64,000 nt of DNA from JBDTDV01 sp039922875 (GCA_039922875.1 JBDTDV010000040.1:24772-88771), one strand, 5' to 3'; numbered from the stretch's first letter, positions 1 to 8,559 are shown. Translations and numbers: made by a program. The notes: generated by a model not told the origin, from the sequence alone.

Positions 1-2319
1 CGATGACCCGCCAACCGGGTACGGTCCGCGGTTGAACAGCCACTCGATCGGCGCGACGCCGCTCTCACCCAGGCTGGCGTTGGTCAATTCCAGGCCATGG
101 ATGCTTCCCCACTTCCAGTTCTTCACGTCGCTGCCCATGAGGTCCACTGCCTCGCGGTAGGCATCGCTGGCCGCCTGGGCGAACATCTGGTCGCGGCCCT
201 CGACGCCGAGTGAGGCGTCGGTCCACCAGGGCGAATCCGGATTGCGCACCTGCTGGGCAACCACCTGGAACCAGCGGTCACCCCCACCCGGCGCCGTGGA
301 GGCGGGCAGCTTCCGGGCGAAGGCATCGTGCAGCAGGTTTTTCCAGAAAATGTTGAAGTACGCCGCGGCCGCGCTGTTGGCGTCATCGGTGAACTTCCAG
401 TCTCGGAGCAGGTCGATCGCTTTTGCCGCGTCGCCTTTCACCCCCAGGGAGGTGAGGTATGGCACCAGCGTCGCGGCGTTCGCGTCGTAGCTGTCGGCCT
501 GGATGGCCGCCATCGTGTCTACGGTGATCTTCGTGCCGGCATCCAGCAGGGACTGCAGCCTCCCGGTGATTTGGTTGGCCCGGTAGCCGTAGTCCCAGTC
601 CTTGGTGACCTGAACGGGGGAGTCCGGGCCGACGGCGGCGTTGTTCGCGGTGACGATGAACCCTTTGGCCGGGTTGTATGCCGAGGGCAGTTGGTCGAAG
701 CCGAGGTAGCCGCTCCAGCCGTACTGACTGCTCCAACCCGGCACCGGCACCGTGCCGTCTCCTGTCTTGCGAATCGGCACCTGGCCCGGTGCCTGGTAGC
801 CGATGTTGCCATCGACGTCGGCATAAATCAGGTTTTGCGACGGCACATCGAAGTTCGCGGCGCTGGCGCGGAACTCCGGCCAGTTTTGAGCGAGGTCCAG
901 CGCGAAGATCGCACCTGCGGTGTGCCCGGGGGTCAGTGCGGTCCACTGCAGCGAGAGCTGGTAGTTGCCGGCCGGAATGTCATCGGTAGCCGGATGCTTC
1001 GTGCCGATGGCAGCGAAGTCCTTAGTCAGACCGGTCACGATAGGTCCGTGCTCGCTGGAACGAATGGTGATCCGAACGGGGTCGCCTCCGGCGACGGTGA
1101 TGGTCTCGCTGTGCGTCGTCAGCGGCTTCTGCACGCCATCATATTCATAGCTGTTCCCGGTGACTTTTTCCAGATACAGGTCGGCGACATCAGGGGCGAG
1201 GTTGGTGAAACCCCACGCGATGCGGTTGTTATGGCCGATCACCACACCGGGCAGGCCGGAGAAAGTGAACCCGGCTACGTCGAATGGGCATGCCTTCGAT
1301 ACGGTCGTGCAGTGCAGCCCCATTTGATACCACACGGATGGCAATACGGCTCCCAGGTGCGGATCATTGGCGAGGATCGGCTTCCCGGTGGCAGAGTGCG
1401 CGCCGTCGACGACCCACGAGTTCGAGCCGATGTCGCTGCCGGCCGGGCCCAATAGCTGCGGGATTGCTTCTAGGGTGTGCTTGAAATCGGCCAGTGGTCC
1501 CGCCTCGGCAGTGCTGACCACCGGACCGGTGGCATCCGGGCCTTGGGCCGACGTCGTGACCGCGGTGGCGGCCGCGGCGGTGGCCAGGTCGTTTCCGCCG
1601 CCTTGATCGGTGATCGTGGGATGGTCGACATAGGGATAGGGCGGATGCAGCTCGGCGATCTGTGCCGGGGTCAGCTTCTTGGCAAGCAGTGCCCGGTCCA
1701 CTTCATCGACCAGGTTTGAGCGGAGATCCCAGGCCATCGCCTTCAGCCAGGCGACCGAATCGGCCGGGGTCCACGGTTCCGGCTGGTAGCCGGGGTGTTG
1801 CAGGCCGATGACCGCGTACTCCAGCGAGAGATCGGCCCCGTGGTGCGTGGCCAGGTACGCATTCACGCCGTCGGCATAGGCCTGGTAATACGCGAGCGCT
1901 ACCGGATCGAGCAGTTTGACCTCCTTTTCGGCGACCGCGCGCCAGCCGAGCGTCCTGATGAAGGTGTCGGTGTCGATTTGGCTGGCGCCGAACAATTCGG
2001 CGAGCCGGCCGGAGGTCACATGCCGCCGGAAGTCCATTTCCCAGAATCGATCCTGTGCTTGCACATATCCCTGGGCCAGGAACAGGTCGTGTGCGGTCCC
2101 GGCGCTCAGCTGCGGGATGCCGGCGCTGTCTCGTCGGACGATGACCTGGTGCTGCAGACCGGGGATGGTCAGCGTTCCGGAGGTTTGCGGGAAGGACCGG
2201 TGCACCGTCCAGATTCCGATGCCGGTGGCGGTCAACGCGAGGACCACGACGACCACGACGAATCCGCCGAGAATCTTCAGGCCGCGGTGCCGGGAAATGC
2301 GCGGTGCGTCGGTTCCCAT
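1..2319 (-). CDS. Penicillin acylase family protein (C-terminus beyond window)
   Basis: Ntn-hydrolase of the penicillin/cephalosporin/acyl-homoserine-lactone acylase family, expected to hydrolyse an amide bond of an acylated small molecule outside the membrane; the substrate cannot be told. An N-terminal hydrophobic stretch (about residues 15-38) anchors or exports it. The A-chain region has the family's DxxG/QAQDRFWEMD stretch near residues 88-96. The autocleavage site and nucleophile is the Ser that opens SNSWVVDG (about residue 299), preceded by Gly as in self-processing members, and NNRIAWGFTN supplies the oxyanion-hole Asn. The reading frame is open to the window edge (773 codons seen). 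Start chosen because GAGGGAG lies just upstream. A four-copy 14-bp tandem repeat sits in its 5' region. Family assignment is firm, substrate unknown. Confidence 0.9.
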   Translation of the reverse strand, partial: MGTDAPRISRHRGLKILGGFVVVVVVLALTATGIGIWTVHRSFPQTSGTLTIPGLQHQVIVRRDSAGIPQLSAGTAHDLFLAQGYVQAQDRFWEMDFRRHVTSGRLAELFGASQIDTDTFIRTLGWRAVAEKEVKLLDPVALAYYQAYADGVNAYLATHHGADLSLEYAVIGLQHPGYQPEPWTPADSVAWLKAMAWDLRSNLVDEVDRALLAKKLTPAQIAELHPPYPYVDHPTITDQGGGNDLATAAAATAVTTSAQGPDATGPVVSTAEAGPLADFKHTLEAIPQLLGPAGSDIGSNSWVVDGAHSATGKPILANDPHLGAVLPSVWYQMGLHCTTVSKACPFDVAGFTFSGLPGVVIGHNNRIAWGFTNLAPDVADLYLEKVTGNSYEYDGVQKPLTTHSETITVAGGDPVRITIRSSEHGPIVTGLTKDFAAIGTKHPATDDIPAGNYQLSLQWTALTPGHTAGAIFALDLAQNWPEFRASAANFDVPSQNLIYADVDGNIGYQAPGQVPIRKTGDGTVPVPGWSSQYGWSGYLGFDQLPSAYNPAKGFIVTANNAAVGPDSPVQVTKDWDYGYRANQITGRLQSLLDAGTKITVDTMAAIQADSYDANAATLVPYLTSLGVKGDAAKAIDLLRDWKFTDDANSAAAAYFNIFWKNLLHDAFARKLPASTAPGGGDRWFQVVAQQVRNPDSPWWTDASLGVEGRDQMFAQAASDAYREAVDLMGSDVKNWKWGSIHGLELTNASLGESGVAPIEWLFNRGPYPVGGSS

Positions 2320-2327
2320 GTCACTCC

Positions 2328-2383
2328 CTCGTGATCTGGCCCTCGTGATCTGGCCCTTGTGATCTGGCCCTTGTGATCTGGCG
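2328..2383. repeat. Tandem repeat, 4 copies of a 14-bp unit
   Basis: Four head-to-tail copies of CTYGTGATCTGGCC (copies 1-2 have C, copies 3-4 have T at the third base), ending 8 bp before the start codon of the leftward acylase gene and 17 bp past the dapD stop. On the acylase strand the repeats lie in the promoter/leader, so copy number could affect its expression. Confidence 0.85.
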
Positions 2384-2400
2384 GCCGGGCCGGTGGATCG

Positions 2401-3411
2401 CTATGCGTGCAATGCGGTATTGAGCTGGATGCCCGCTCCGGTTCTGGGCAGCGCCTCGACGGCGCCGGTGAGCGAATTGCGGCGGAACAGCAGGCCCGGG
2501 ACGCCGGAAAGCTGCGCCGCTTTCACCGTACCGGCGGTATCCGACGCACCGATGACGGTGACCTTGGTTCCCGCGGTGATGTACAAGCCCGCCTCCACCA
2601 CGGTGTCGTCGCCGATGGAGATGCCGATCCCGGAGTTCGCGCCGAGCAGCGCGCGCTCGCCGATCGACACCCGCTGCGTACCGCCGCCGGACAGCGTGCC
2701 CATGATGGACGCGCCACCGCCGATATCGGAGCCATCGCCGACAACGACGCCCTGGGAGATCCGGCCCTCCACCATGGACGAACCGAGTGTGCCCGCGTTG
2801 AAGTTGACGAATCCTTCGTGCATCACCGTGGTCCCTGGGGCCAGGTGCGCGCCAAGGCGCACCCGTGAGGCATCGGCAATTCGCACCCGCTCGGGGCTGA
2901 CGTAATCCAGCAGCCGCGGGAATTTGTCGATCGCGGTGGCATGGATGCCGGCCCGCTGCAGGGCGGGGCGGAGCCTGGCGAAATCGGCCGGTAGCACTGG
3001 GCCGGCATTGGTCCAGGTCACGATCGGAAGGTGCGCGAAGATTCCGTCCAGATTCACACTGTTCGGTTTGACTAGGAGGTGGGAGAGCAGGTGAAGGCGC
3101 AAATAGGCATCCGAGGTACTGGCCGGAGCCGCGTCGAGGTCGATCTCGGTGGTCACGATGTCGACGCGGACGTTGCGTCGGGGGTCGGGCACGGCCAACT
3201 GCTCGAGTTCGGCCGGGGCAAGCCACCGGTCGCGCCCAGCAGGCAACGCTCCGAGGTGCGGCTCTGGGAACCAGGTGTCCAACACGATGCCCTCGGTGCG
3301 TGAGCCGTCTGACGCGTTCCGGCTCAGGGCAATCGTTGCCAGGCCGTAGCCCCAGGCGACACTCTGATCGGATGCTGCCGGTTCGGCGGATTCGGGCTCG
3401 GCAGGATTCAT
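2401..3411 (-). CDS. dapD: 2,3,4,5-tetrahydropyridine-2,6-dicarboxylate N-succinyltransferase
   Basis: Cytoplasmic acyltransferase of the succinylase branch of the diaminopimelate/lysine pathway: it succinylates tetrahydrodipicolinate using succinyl-CoA. The 336-residue length matches the actinobacterial DapD subgroup, which is longer than proteobacterial DapD. Residues about 190-310 form the left-handed beta-helix, with hexapeptide-repeat stretches such as GEGRISQGVVVGDGSDIGG-type turns (seen here as EGRISQGVVVGDGSDIGG) and MGTLSGGG. It is divergent from dapE, the gene for a later step of the same branch, with only 17 bp between start codons. A -10-like TAATCT lies exactly 6 nt before the ATG and no Shine-Dalgarno is visible, so the mRNA is probably leaderless. 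Confidence 0.95.
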   Translation of the reverse strand: MNPAEPESAEPAASDQSVAWGYGLATIALSRNASDGSRTEGIVLDTWFPEPHLGALPAGRDRWLAPAELEQLAVPDPRRNVRVDIVTTEIDLDAAPASTSDAYLRLHLLSHLLVKPNSVNLDGIFAHLPIVTWTNAGPVLPADFARLRPALQRAGIHATAIDKFPRLLDYVSPERVRIADASRVRLGAHLAPGTTVMHEGFVNFNAGTLGSSMVEGRISQGVVVGDGSDIGGGASIMGTLSGGGTQRVSIGERALLGANSGIGISIGDDTVVEAGLYITAGTKVTVIGASDTAGTVKAAQLSGVPGLLFRRNSLTGAVEALPRTGAGIQLNTALHA

Positions 3412-3416
3412 GGCTC

Positions 3417-3423
3417 TAGATTA
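3417..3423. promoter_or_regulatory. Overlapping divergent -10 boxes of dapE and dapD
   Basis: TAGATT (3417-3422, plus strand, 6 nt before dapE ATG) and TAATCT (3423-3418, minus strand, 6 nt before dapD ATG) share five bases. Both genes would start transcription at or next to their start codons. Polymerase cannot occupy both sites at once, so firing is probably mutually exclusive. The -35 sites would lie inside the opposite coding regions and are not obvious. Confidence 0.65.
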
Positions 3424-3428
3424 GTAGG

Positions 3429-4535
3429 ATGCCACTGAACCTCTCCGCAACATCGGTCGAGTTGACCCGCCAGCTCTGCGATATTGAGAGTGTTTCTGGC
3501 CAAGAGAAGGCGTTGGCCGACGCGATCGAGGCGGCCCTTTCTGGCATGGACCATCTGGAGCTGTTCCGGGATGGCGACACCATTGTGGCCAGAACCCGCG
3601 GTCAGCGCGCTCGGCGGGTGGTCATCGCCGGGCACATAGACACGGTGCCGGTCAACCACAACCTTCCGACCAGATTCGAGACGGTCAACACGGCGGACGG
3701 CCCGGTCGAATATCTGCGCGGGCGCGGCACGGTGGACATGAAATCCGGCGTCGCCGTGCAGTTGAAGCTCGCCGCGGAACTGACCGACCCCGCGGTCGAG
3801 GTGACCTGGATATGGTATGACCACGAGGAGGTCTCGGCGGAGCTGAACGGACTCGGCCGGCTGGCCCGCAACCGTCCGGATCTCTTCGAGGGAGACTTCG
3901 CCATCCTGGGCGAGCCGACCAACAGCACCGTCGAGGGCGGCTGCAATGGAAATCTTCGCGTCGAGGTGCGCACCTTCGGGCTTCGGGCGCACTCTGCACG
4001 CAGCTGGGTCGGCGACAACGCGATCCACAGGGTCGCCCCGATCCTCAACATCCTCGCCGACTATCGGCCTCGGCAGGTCGAGGTCGACGGGCTGGTCTAC
4101 CGCGAGGGGCTCAATGCCGTCGGGATCAGCGGGGGAGTGGCGGGAAATGTCATTCCCGATGAGGCCATGGTGCACATCAACTATCGGTTCGCGCCGAACC
4201 GCACCGGCGAGCAGGCAGTGGAACACCTGCGAGAGTTGTTCGGCGGATTCGACATCACGGTCGTCGATCTCGCCGAGGGTGCCCGGCCTGGGCTGACCGC
4301 TCCGCTCGCCCGCGAATTCCTCGCCGCCGTTGGCGGGGTGGCGTCGCCGAAGTACGGCTGGACGGATGTTGCCCGGTTCTCCGCACTCGGTGTCCCGGCC
4401 GTGAATTACGGGCCCGGCGATCCGCTCAAGGCGCACGCCGACGACGAGCGGGTGGCTCTGACGCAGATCACGGCCTGCGAGCGGGGCCTGCGCGCCTGGC
4501 TGACCGCTCTTTCCACGTCGGAGAGGACCGGGTGA
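3429..4535 (+). CDS. dapE: Succinyl-diaminopimelate desuccinylase
   Basis: M20-family dinuclear zinc amidohydrolase that removes succinate from N-succinyl-LL-diaminopimelate, feeding lysine and peptidoglycan synthesis. Visible landmarks: AGHIDTVPVN (first His ligand and its Asp, about residues 66-75), GRGTVDMKSG (bridging Asp), the DHEE-type acidic pair YDHEEVSAE (catalytic Glu), GEPTNSTVEGGCNGN, and the C-terminal GPGDPLKAHADDE segment with the last His ligand. The 368-residue length is normal for the family. Translation of the next gene is coupled: its GTG overlaps this TGA. The -10 box 6 nt before the ATG and lack of a ribosome binding site suggest a leaderless message. Confidence 0.95.
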   Translation: MPLNLSATSVELTRQLCDIESVSGQEKALADAIEAALSGMDHLELFRDGDTIVARTRGQRARRVVIAGHIDTVPVNHNLPTRFETVNTADGPVEYLRGRGTVDMKSGVAVQLKLAAELTDPAVEVTWIWYDHEEVSAELNGLGRLARNRPDLFEGDFAILGEPTNSTVEGGCNGNLRVEVRTFGLRAHSARSWVGDNAIHRVAPILNILADYRPRQVEVDGLVYREGLNAVGISGGVAGNVIPDEAMVHINYRFAPNRTGEQAVEHLRELFGGFDITVVDLAEGARPGLTAPLAREFLAAVGGVASPKYGWTDVARFSALGVPAVNYGPGDPLKAHADDERVALTQITACERGLRAWLTALSTSERTG

Positions 4536-5758
4536 GCGCCCTCCCTCCGGCCGCATCGGTTCCGGTGCGTCGGCAGGCTGGGCAACCGGCGCAACGGCCC
4601 CGTATCCCGTGGTGGCTGAGCGTCAGCCTGATCTTCGTCGCCGCGCGGGCGGTGAGTACAGTGCTGATCCTGATCCTGGCCAGTGTGCAGGGCCGCAACC
4701 CGTGGACCCTGGCCTCGCCGGGCTACTTCGACTTCGCCACGATCTGGGACGGCCGCTGGTACAACATCGTCCAGGTTGCCGGCTACCCAAGCCAGCTCCC
4801 GCTGACGGCAACCGGGCAGGTTGGTGAGAACGCGTGGGCGTTCCTTCCCGGTTATCCCGGCGTGGTGTCCGCCGTGATGTTCGTCACGGGGTTGCCCTGG
4901 CCGGTGGCATCGGTTGTCGTCTCGTTCGGGTTCGGGCTGGCGGCTGCGCTGCTGTTTTATCGGCTGATGCGGCTGCGTCTGGGTGCGTCGACCGCGCTGT
5001 TCGCGGTCGTGCTGTTCTGTGTTGCTCCGGTCTCCCCGTTGTTCCAGCTCTCATATGCCGAGTCGATGTACCTGGCACTGCTCACCCTGGCGTTGTATCT
5101 GCTGCTACGCCGCCGGTACTGGTGGCTGGTTCCCGTGGTGATTGTGATGGGATTCACCAGGCCCAGCGGTCTCGCGTTCGCCCTGGCCCTCGGACTGCAC
5201 GTGGTGTACCGCTGGTGGGTGCGGGCGCGGGATCCCTTCCCGATGCGCGAGCGAGCGGCATCCGTTGTGGTGACCGGTGTCGCGGTGCTGGCCGGCATCG
5301 CGTGGCCGGCGATCGCCGGGGTCGTCACCGGCGAGCCGATGGCGTATTTCGATACCGAGCTGGCCTGGCGCTCGGTTTACATCGGGTACCAGGACCTGAT
5401 CCCGTTCACCGCCTGGTTTCAGGGCGGCAACTGGTGGCTGGGCTTTCCGCTGGGTGCCATCGTGGTGACGGCGCTCATCCTTGCGTTCTCGTTGACTCTG
5501 TTCCTACCGGCCGTTCGGCGCCTCGGTGTGGATCTGCGGCTGTGGCTGGCCAGTTATGCCCTGTATGTGTTGGCGGTCTTCTTCCCGCAATCCAGCACGT
5601 TCCGGATCCTGATGCCGATGTTCCCGCTCGCCGGGGCAGCCGCGGTGCCCGAATCGCGAATCTACCGGGTCTTACTCGTGCTGGCGTGCATAGCAGGGCA
5701 GTGGGGTTGGCTGCTGATCTGCTGGGGTGTGGATGGTCAGGACTGGACGCCGCCGTAA
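4532..5758 (+). CDS. Multi-pass membrane protein, PIG-V-like mannosyltransferase candidate
   Basis: A 408-residue protein with roughly ten hydrophobic helices. The extracytoplasmic motif IWDGRWYNIVQVAGYP (about residues 70-85) and FLPGYP resemble the WDxxWY..I...GYP signature of GT-C-fold mannosyltransferases related to eukaryotic PIG-V and actinobacterial polyprenyl-phosphate-mannose enzymes, so it probably transfers a sugar from a lipid carrier to an envelope glycan or protein. The acceptor is unknown. The GTG start overlaps the dapE stop (GTGA), indicating translational coupling. Family placement is from motif resemblance only. Confidence 0.7.
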   Translation: MSALPPAASVPVRRQAGQPAQRPRIPWWLSVSLIFVAARAVSTVLILILASVQGRNPWTLASPGYFDFATIWDGRWYNIVQVAGYPSQLPLTATGQVGENAWAFLPGYPGVVSAVMFVTGLPWPVASVVVSFGFGLAAALLFYRLMRLRLGASTALFAVVLFCVAPVSPLFQLSYAESMYLALLTLALYLLLRRRYWWLVPVVIVMGFTRPSGLAFALALGLHVVYRWWVRARDPFPMRERAASVVVTGVAVLAGIAWPAIAGVVTGEPMAYFDTELAWRSVYIGYQDLIPFTAWFQGGNWWLGFPLGAIVVTALILAFSLTLFLPAVRRLGVDLRLWLASYALYVLAVFFPQSSTFRILMPMFPLAGAAAVPESRIYRVLLVLACIAGQWGWLLICWGVDGQDWTPP

Positions 5759-5841
5759 CGGATCATCCGCCCAACGACCGCGCACCAGAGGATCAGGTGC
5801 GTTGCGGGCGCGCGTGGTTTTTGGTTCGACCTTGCATGCGA

Positions 5842-5847
5842 GATAAT
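5842..5847 (+). promoter_or_regulatory. -10 box of the DUF3117 gene
   Basis: GATAAT, 31 nt before the DUF3117 ATG, with TTGGTT (5821-5826) as a poor, closely spaced -35. Unlike many neighbours this gene keeps a leader with a Shine-Dalgarno. Confidence 0.5.
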
Positions 5848-5878
5848 AGAAAGAGGAAATCCACGAAAGGGGACCTGA

Positions 5879-6052
5879 ATGGCAGCCATGAAGCCGAGGA
5901 CCGGAGACGGACCAATGGAGGCTGTTAAGGAGGGTCGGCTCATCGTCGTACGGGTGCCATTAGAGGGCGGCGGACGCCTGGTGGTCTCCGTCAACGACGC
6001 CGAGGCGAAGGAGCTGCACGACGCTCTGGCCAGTGTCGTCACGCCGGCGTAG
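5879..6052 (+). CDS. DUF3117 family small protein
   Basis: Encodes a 57-residue protein beginning MAAMKPRTGDGPMEAVKEG and continuing with RLIVVRVPLEGGGRLVV, the hallmark of the actinobacteria-wide DUF3117 family. It is predicted to form a small beta-rich fold ending in a helix (NDAEAKELHDAL). Its biochemical role is unknown. AAAGGGG sits about 6 nt upstream of the ATG and a GATAAT -10 lies further upstream, so it is a monocistronic unit. It ends 5 nt before the convergent methyltransferase gene. Confidence 0.9.
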   Translation: MAAMKPRTGDGPMEAVKEGRLIVVRVPLEGGGRLVVSVNDAEAKELHDALASVVTPA

Positions 6053-6057
6053 GCGGG

Positions 6058-6690
6058 CTATTCAGCCAGCTTCGTAATCTGCAGGATACCGTCGCCAGCC
6101 GGTGACAGGGCGCTGACGACCGCGCCGGATGAGGCGATCTCGGTGACGAGGGTGCGGAACCCCGTGGACACGTCATCGCGTTGTGCCGGATTGGCTACCC
6201 GATCCCGCCACAGTGCGTGCGGGACGAGCACGGTTCCGCCCGGCCGCACCAGGCGCAGGGCGTGCTCGACGTACTCGATCACCGACTGCGGGTCCGCGTC
6301 GATGAAAACGATGTCGTAGGAGTTCTCGTTCATCCGCGGTAGCACCTCGCGGGCGCGCCCGGTGATCAGCCGGACCCGATTGGCCGCTACGCCGGCATCG
6401 GTGAAGAACCCGCGCGCCAGTTGCTGATTTTCCAGTTCGGTGTCGATGGAGGTCAGCACCGCATCGGTGCCGCCGGCCAGCAGCCACAGACCGGACACGC
6501 CGAGCCCCGTGCCGATCTCGGCGATCGAACGCGCGCCGGTAGCGGCCACGATCACCGCTGCCTGGGCGCCGACGGATGCGGCGATGGGCTCGACACCCAA
6601 CTCGAGCGAATGCGCGCGAGCACGGGCGATGACATCGCCCTCCATGACGATTCCGTCGGTGAATCTCCAGTTCGATTCCTTATGTGACAC
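6058..6690 (-). CDS. SAM-dependent O-methyltransferase (class I, CCoAOMT-like)
   Basis: Rossmann-fold methyltransferase. Motif I appears as AEIGTGLGVSGLWLL (SAM-binding Gly-rich loop), followed by LTSIDTELE (acidic residue binding the SAM ribose) and VFIDADPQSVIEY, the family's Asp-containing post-II stretch. The caffeoyl-CoA/catechol O-methyltransferase type suggests a hydroxylated small-molecule substrate, not identifiable here. I chose the GTG giving VSHKESNWRF because GGGAG lies 5 nt upstream and homologous proteins start near this SNWRF segment; an ATG 25 codons earlier is possible but encodes nothing family-like. It is divergent from tatB. Confidence 0.85.
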   Translation of the reverse strand: MSHKESNWRFTDGIVMEGDVIARARAHSLELGVEPIAASVGAQAAVIVAATGARSIAEIGTGLGVSGLWLLAGGTDAVLTSIDTELENQQLARGFFTDAGVAANRVRLITGRAREVLPRMNENSYDIVFIDADPQSVIEYVEHALRLVRPGGTVLVPHALWRDRVANPAQRDDVSTGFRTLVTEIASSGAVVSALSPAGDGILQITKLAE

Positions 6691-6769
6691 TGTGCTCCCG
6701 CTGCTTGCCGTTGATGCTCGGCACCAGACTACGTCGACTGTTGGCAGCAACCGCGCAGGGCGCACAGGT

Positions 6770-6775
6770 TATCCT
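6770..6775 (+). promoter_or_regulatory. -10 box of leaderless tatB
   Basis: TATCCT ends exactly 6 nt before the tatB GTG; no Shine-Dalgarno is present. Confidence 0.55.
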
Positions 6776-6781
6776 GAACTC

Positions 6782-7186
6782 GTGTTCGGCCTAACTTTTG
6801 AGAAGCTCGTGATCATCGCGGTGATCGCCGGGCTTCTGCTCGGGCCCCAGCGGTTGCCATACTATGCGTCGCAGCTGGCGAGGCTGACCCGCTCATTACG
6901 TGATCTGGCCAACGGGGCCAAGGAGCGGATGCGCGAAGAGATGGGCGACGAATTCCAAGAGGTCGACTGGAAGAAGCTCGATCCGCGCCAGTACGATCCG
7001 CGCCGAATCATTCGCGAGGCGCTCCTGGACGATTCTTCAGAACAGGATGCCCCTCCACAGCTGGTTCGACCCGCTGGCAGCGCCGAGGCCGATGCCGCCG
7101 AGGGCGACGCCGCCGAGGGCGACGCGCGCGCTGAGGCGAGTTCGGTGACGGCAGGCCCACCTCCTTTCGACGCGGAGGCGACCTAG
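6782..7186 (+). CDS. tatB: Sec-independent protein translocase subunit TatB
   Basis: A 134-residue TatA/B-type protein: very short N-terminus, a single membrane helix FEKLVIIAVIAGLLLGP with the conserved Gly-Pro hinge, an amphipathic helix (about residues 22-45), then a charged cytoplasmic tail with ADAAEGDAAEGDA repeats. It works with TatC in recognising twin-arginine signal peptides of folded proteins. The F-G-L-T-F-E-K start and the VDWKKLDPRQYDPRRIIREAL segment are characteristic of TatB in Microbacteriaceae. GTG start with a -10 box 6 nt upstream suggests a leaderless transcript. tatA and tatC are not adjacent. Confidence 0.9.
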   Translation: MFGLTFEKLVIIAVIAGLLLGPQRLPYYASQLARLTRSLRDLANGAKERMREEMGDEFQEVDWKKLDPRQYDPRRIIREALLDDSSEQDAPPQLVRPAGSAEADAAEGDAAEGDARAEASSVTAGPPPFDAEAT

Positions 7187-7191
7187 CCCGA

Positions 7192-7197
7192 TAGGCT
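7192..7197 (+). promoter_or_regulatory. -10 box of the MFS symporter gene
   Basis: TAGGCT, 6 nt before the ATG, just past the tatB stop; predicts a separate leaderless start for the symporter-decarboxylase pair. Confidence 0.5.
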
Positions 7198-7203
7198 GCC
7201 AAA

Positions 7204-8559
7204 ATGAGCACTACGGAGGCCGTGCTGGCGCGGCCAACCATCATCCGTTATGCGATCGGGTCCTTGGGAACCGGCGGCTTCGCCACCCTGCCAGGCCTGG
7301 TCCTGGTGTATTACCTGACCGACACGCTCGGCGTCGCCGCCCTCGCCGCAGGGGTGCTGGTGACGATCGCGAAGATCTGGGACGTGATCATCGACCCGGT
7401 GATCGGTTCGCTGAGCGACCGCGATCTGGCTAAACGCGGCACTCGACGACGGGCGATGATCCTCGGTGCGGTGACCCTCCCGGCCTTCTTCATTCTCACC
7501 TTTGCGGTACCGGCAGGGACCGCGCCGTGGGCCGCCGGGGTGTGGGTGCTGTTGGCATTCCTGTTGACCGCAACCGCGTTCAGCCTGTTTCAGGTGCCGT
7601 ATATTGCCCTGCCGGCGGAGCTGGCATCCGGTTATGATCAGCGCACCCGGCTGCTCACCTGGCGGGTCGTCGTACTGGCTCTGGCGATTCTGCTGTTCGG
7701 CGGCGGTGGCCCAGCGCTGCGGGGCCTGGGCGACGGCAACCCGTACCGGGGCTACCTGCTGATGGCGGTCGTGGCCGGGCTGGTGATCGGTGCGGGACTG
7801 CTTTACTCCAGCTTCGTCGCCCCGCGGGACTTCCCGGCACGTGCGGTAGCCGTTCCGTCGGTGTCGATCCGGGCCAATTACGCTGCCGGGATCAACGCAC
7901 TACAGGTCAGCCAGCCGTTCCGGGCGCTGTTGCTGACGTTCCTGTTGCAGGGCTTGGCGACCGGGGTGATGCTCGCCGGTGCCAACTACGTCGCCACCTG
8001 GGTGTTGCACTCCGAAGCCGCGGTCACATTTCTGTTCATCGCGCTGATCGCACCGGCGTTGATCGTCACGCCGGTATGGGGCGTGATCGCACGCCGAATA
8101 GGGAAGGAACGGGGCTTCGTCTTCGCCAGCGTCTTGTTCGGAGCGGCTGCGCTATCGATGGTCGGGTTGCTCTGGGCGCCGGGGGTGTGGGTCTACATTC
8201 CGGTCGCCTTCGCCGGAGCGGCGTATGCGGGCATGCAGTCCCTGCCGATGGCGATGCTGCCAGATGTGATCTCCAACGATGCGCTGCGCCATGGGCCCGG
8301 CCGTGCCGGAATATTCGGCGGCATGTGGACCGCCGGAGAGACCACCGGCATGGCGCTCGGCGCGACGGTGCTGACCCTGGTACTGGCGGTGACCGGTTAC
8401 GTCGCCCACACCGGCAGCACCACCATCACGCAATCGTCTACCTCGATCGTGGGCATAATATTGAGCTTTAGTCTGCTCCCTGGCGTGATCATCGCGGCGA
8501 GTCTGATCCCGCTTGCCCGATACCGACTGCGTAAGGAAGATATCAATGCTGAAAGCTGA
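7204..8559 (+). CDS. MFS_2 / GPH-type sugar:cation symporter
   Basis: A 451-residue, 12-helix transporter of the glycoside-pentoside-hexuronide:cation symporter branch (MelB-like) of the major facilitator superfamily. Visible: the first helix Asp region KIWDVIIDPVIGSLSDR, in which the Asp pair corresponds to the cation-site acids of MelB, followed by the RxGTRRR loop. Its substrate is unknown; glycosides or similar small solutes are usual. The 3' end overlaps the next gene, a PLP decarboxylase, by 14 nt, so transport and decarboxylation may belong to one pathway. A -10 box lies 6 nt before the ATG. Confidence 0.85.
   Translation: MSTTEAVLARPTIIRYAIGSLGTGGFATLPGLVLVYYLTDTLGVAALAAGVLVTIAKIWDVIIDPVIGSLSDRDLAKRGTRRRAMILGAVTLPAFFILTFAVPAGTAPWAAGVWVLLAFLLTATAFSLFQVPYIALPAELASGYDQRTRLLTWRVVVLALAILLFGGGGPALRGLGDGNPYRGYLLMAVVAGLVIGAGLLYSSFVAPRDFPARAVAVPSVSIRANYAAGINALQVSQPFRALLLTFLLQGLATGVMLAGANYVATWVLHSEAAVTFLFIALIAPALIVTPVWGVIARRIGKERGFVFASVLFGAAALSMVGLLWAPGVWVYIPVAFAGAAYAGMQSLPMAMLPDVISNDALRHGPGRAGIFGGMWTAGETTGMALGATVLTLVLAVTGYVAHTGSTTITQSSTSIVGIILSFSLLPGVIIAASLIPLARYRLRKEDINAES

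Noticed and set aside
2328..2383. CRISPR-like repeat array
   Set aside because: Units are contiguous without spacers and only 14 bp long, so it is a plain tandem repeat.
3408..4556. Long minus-strand open frame opposite dapE
   Set aside because: It is the shadow of dapE: no family similarity, Arg/Gly/Asp-rich composition of high-GC antisense frames, and no start signal.
5781..5801. CGCACC/GGTGCG hairpin as terminator after the mannosyltransferase-like gene
   Set aside because: Only 6 bp with a 9-nt loop and no U-tract immediately following.
6668..6685. tRNA T-loop-like GTTCGATTCC
   Set aside because: Part of the methyltransferase coding start; no acceptor or anticodon stems around it.
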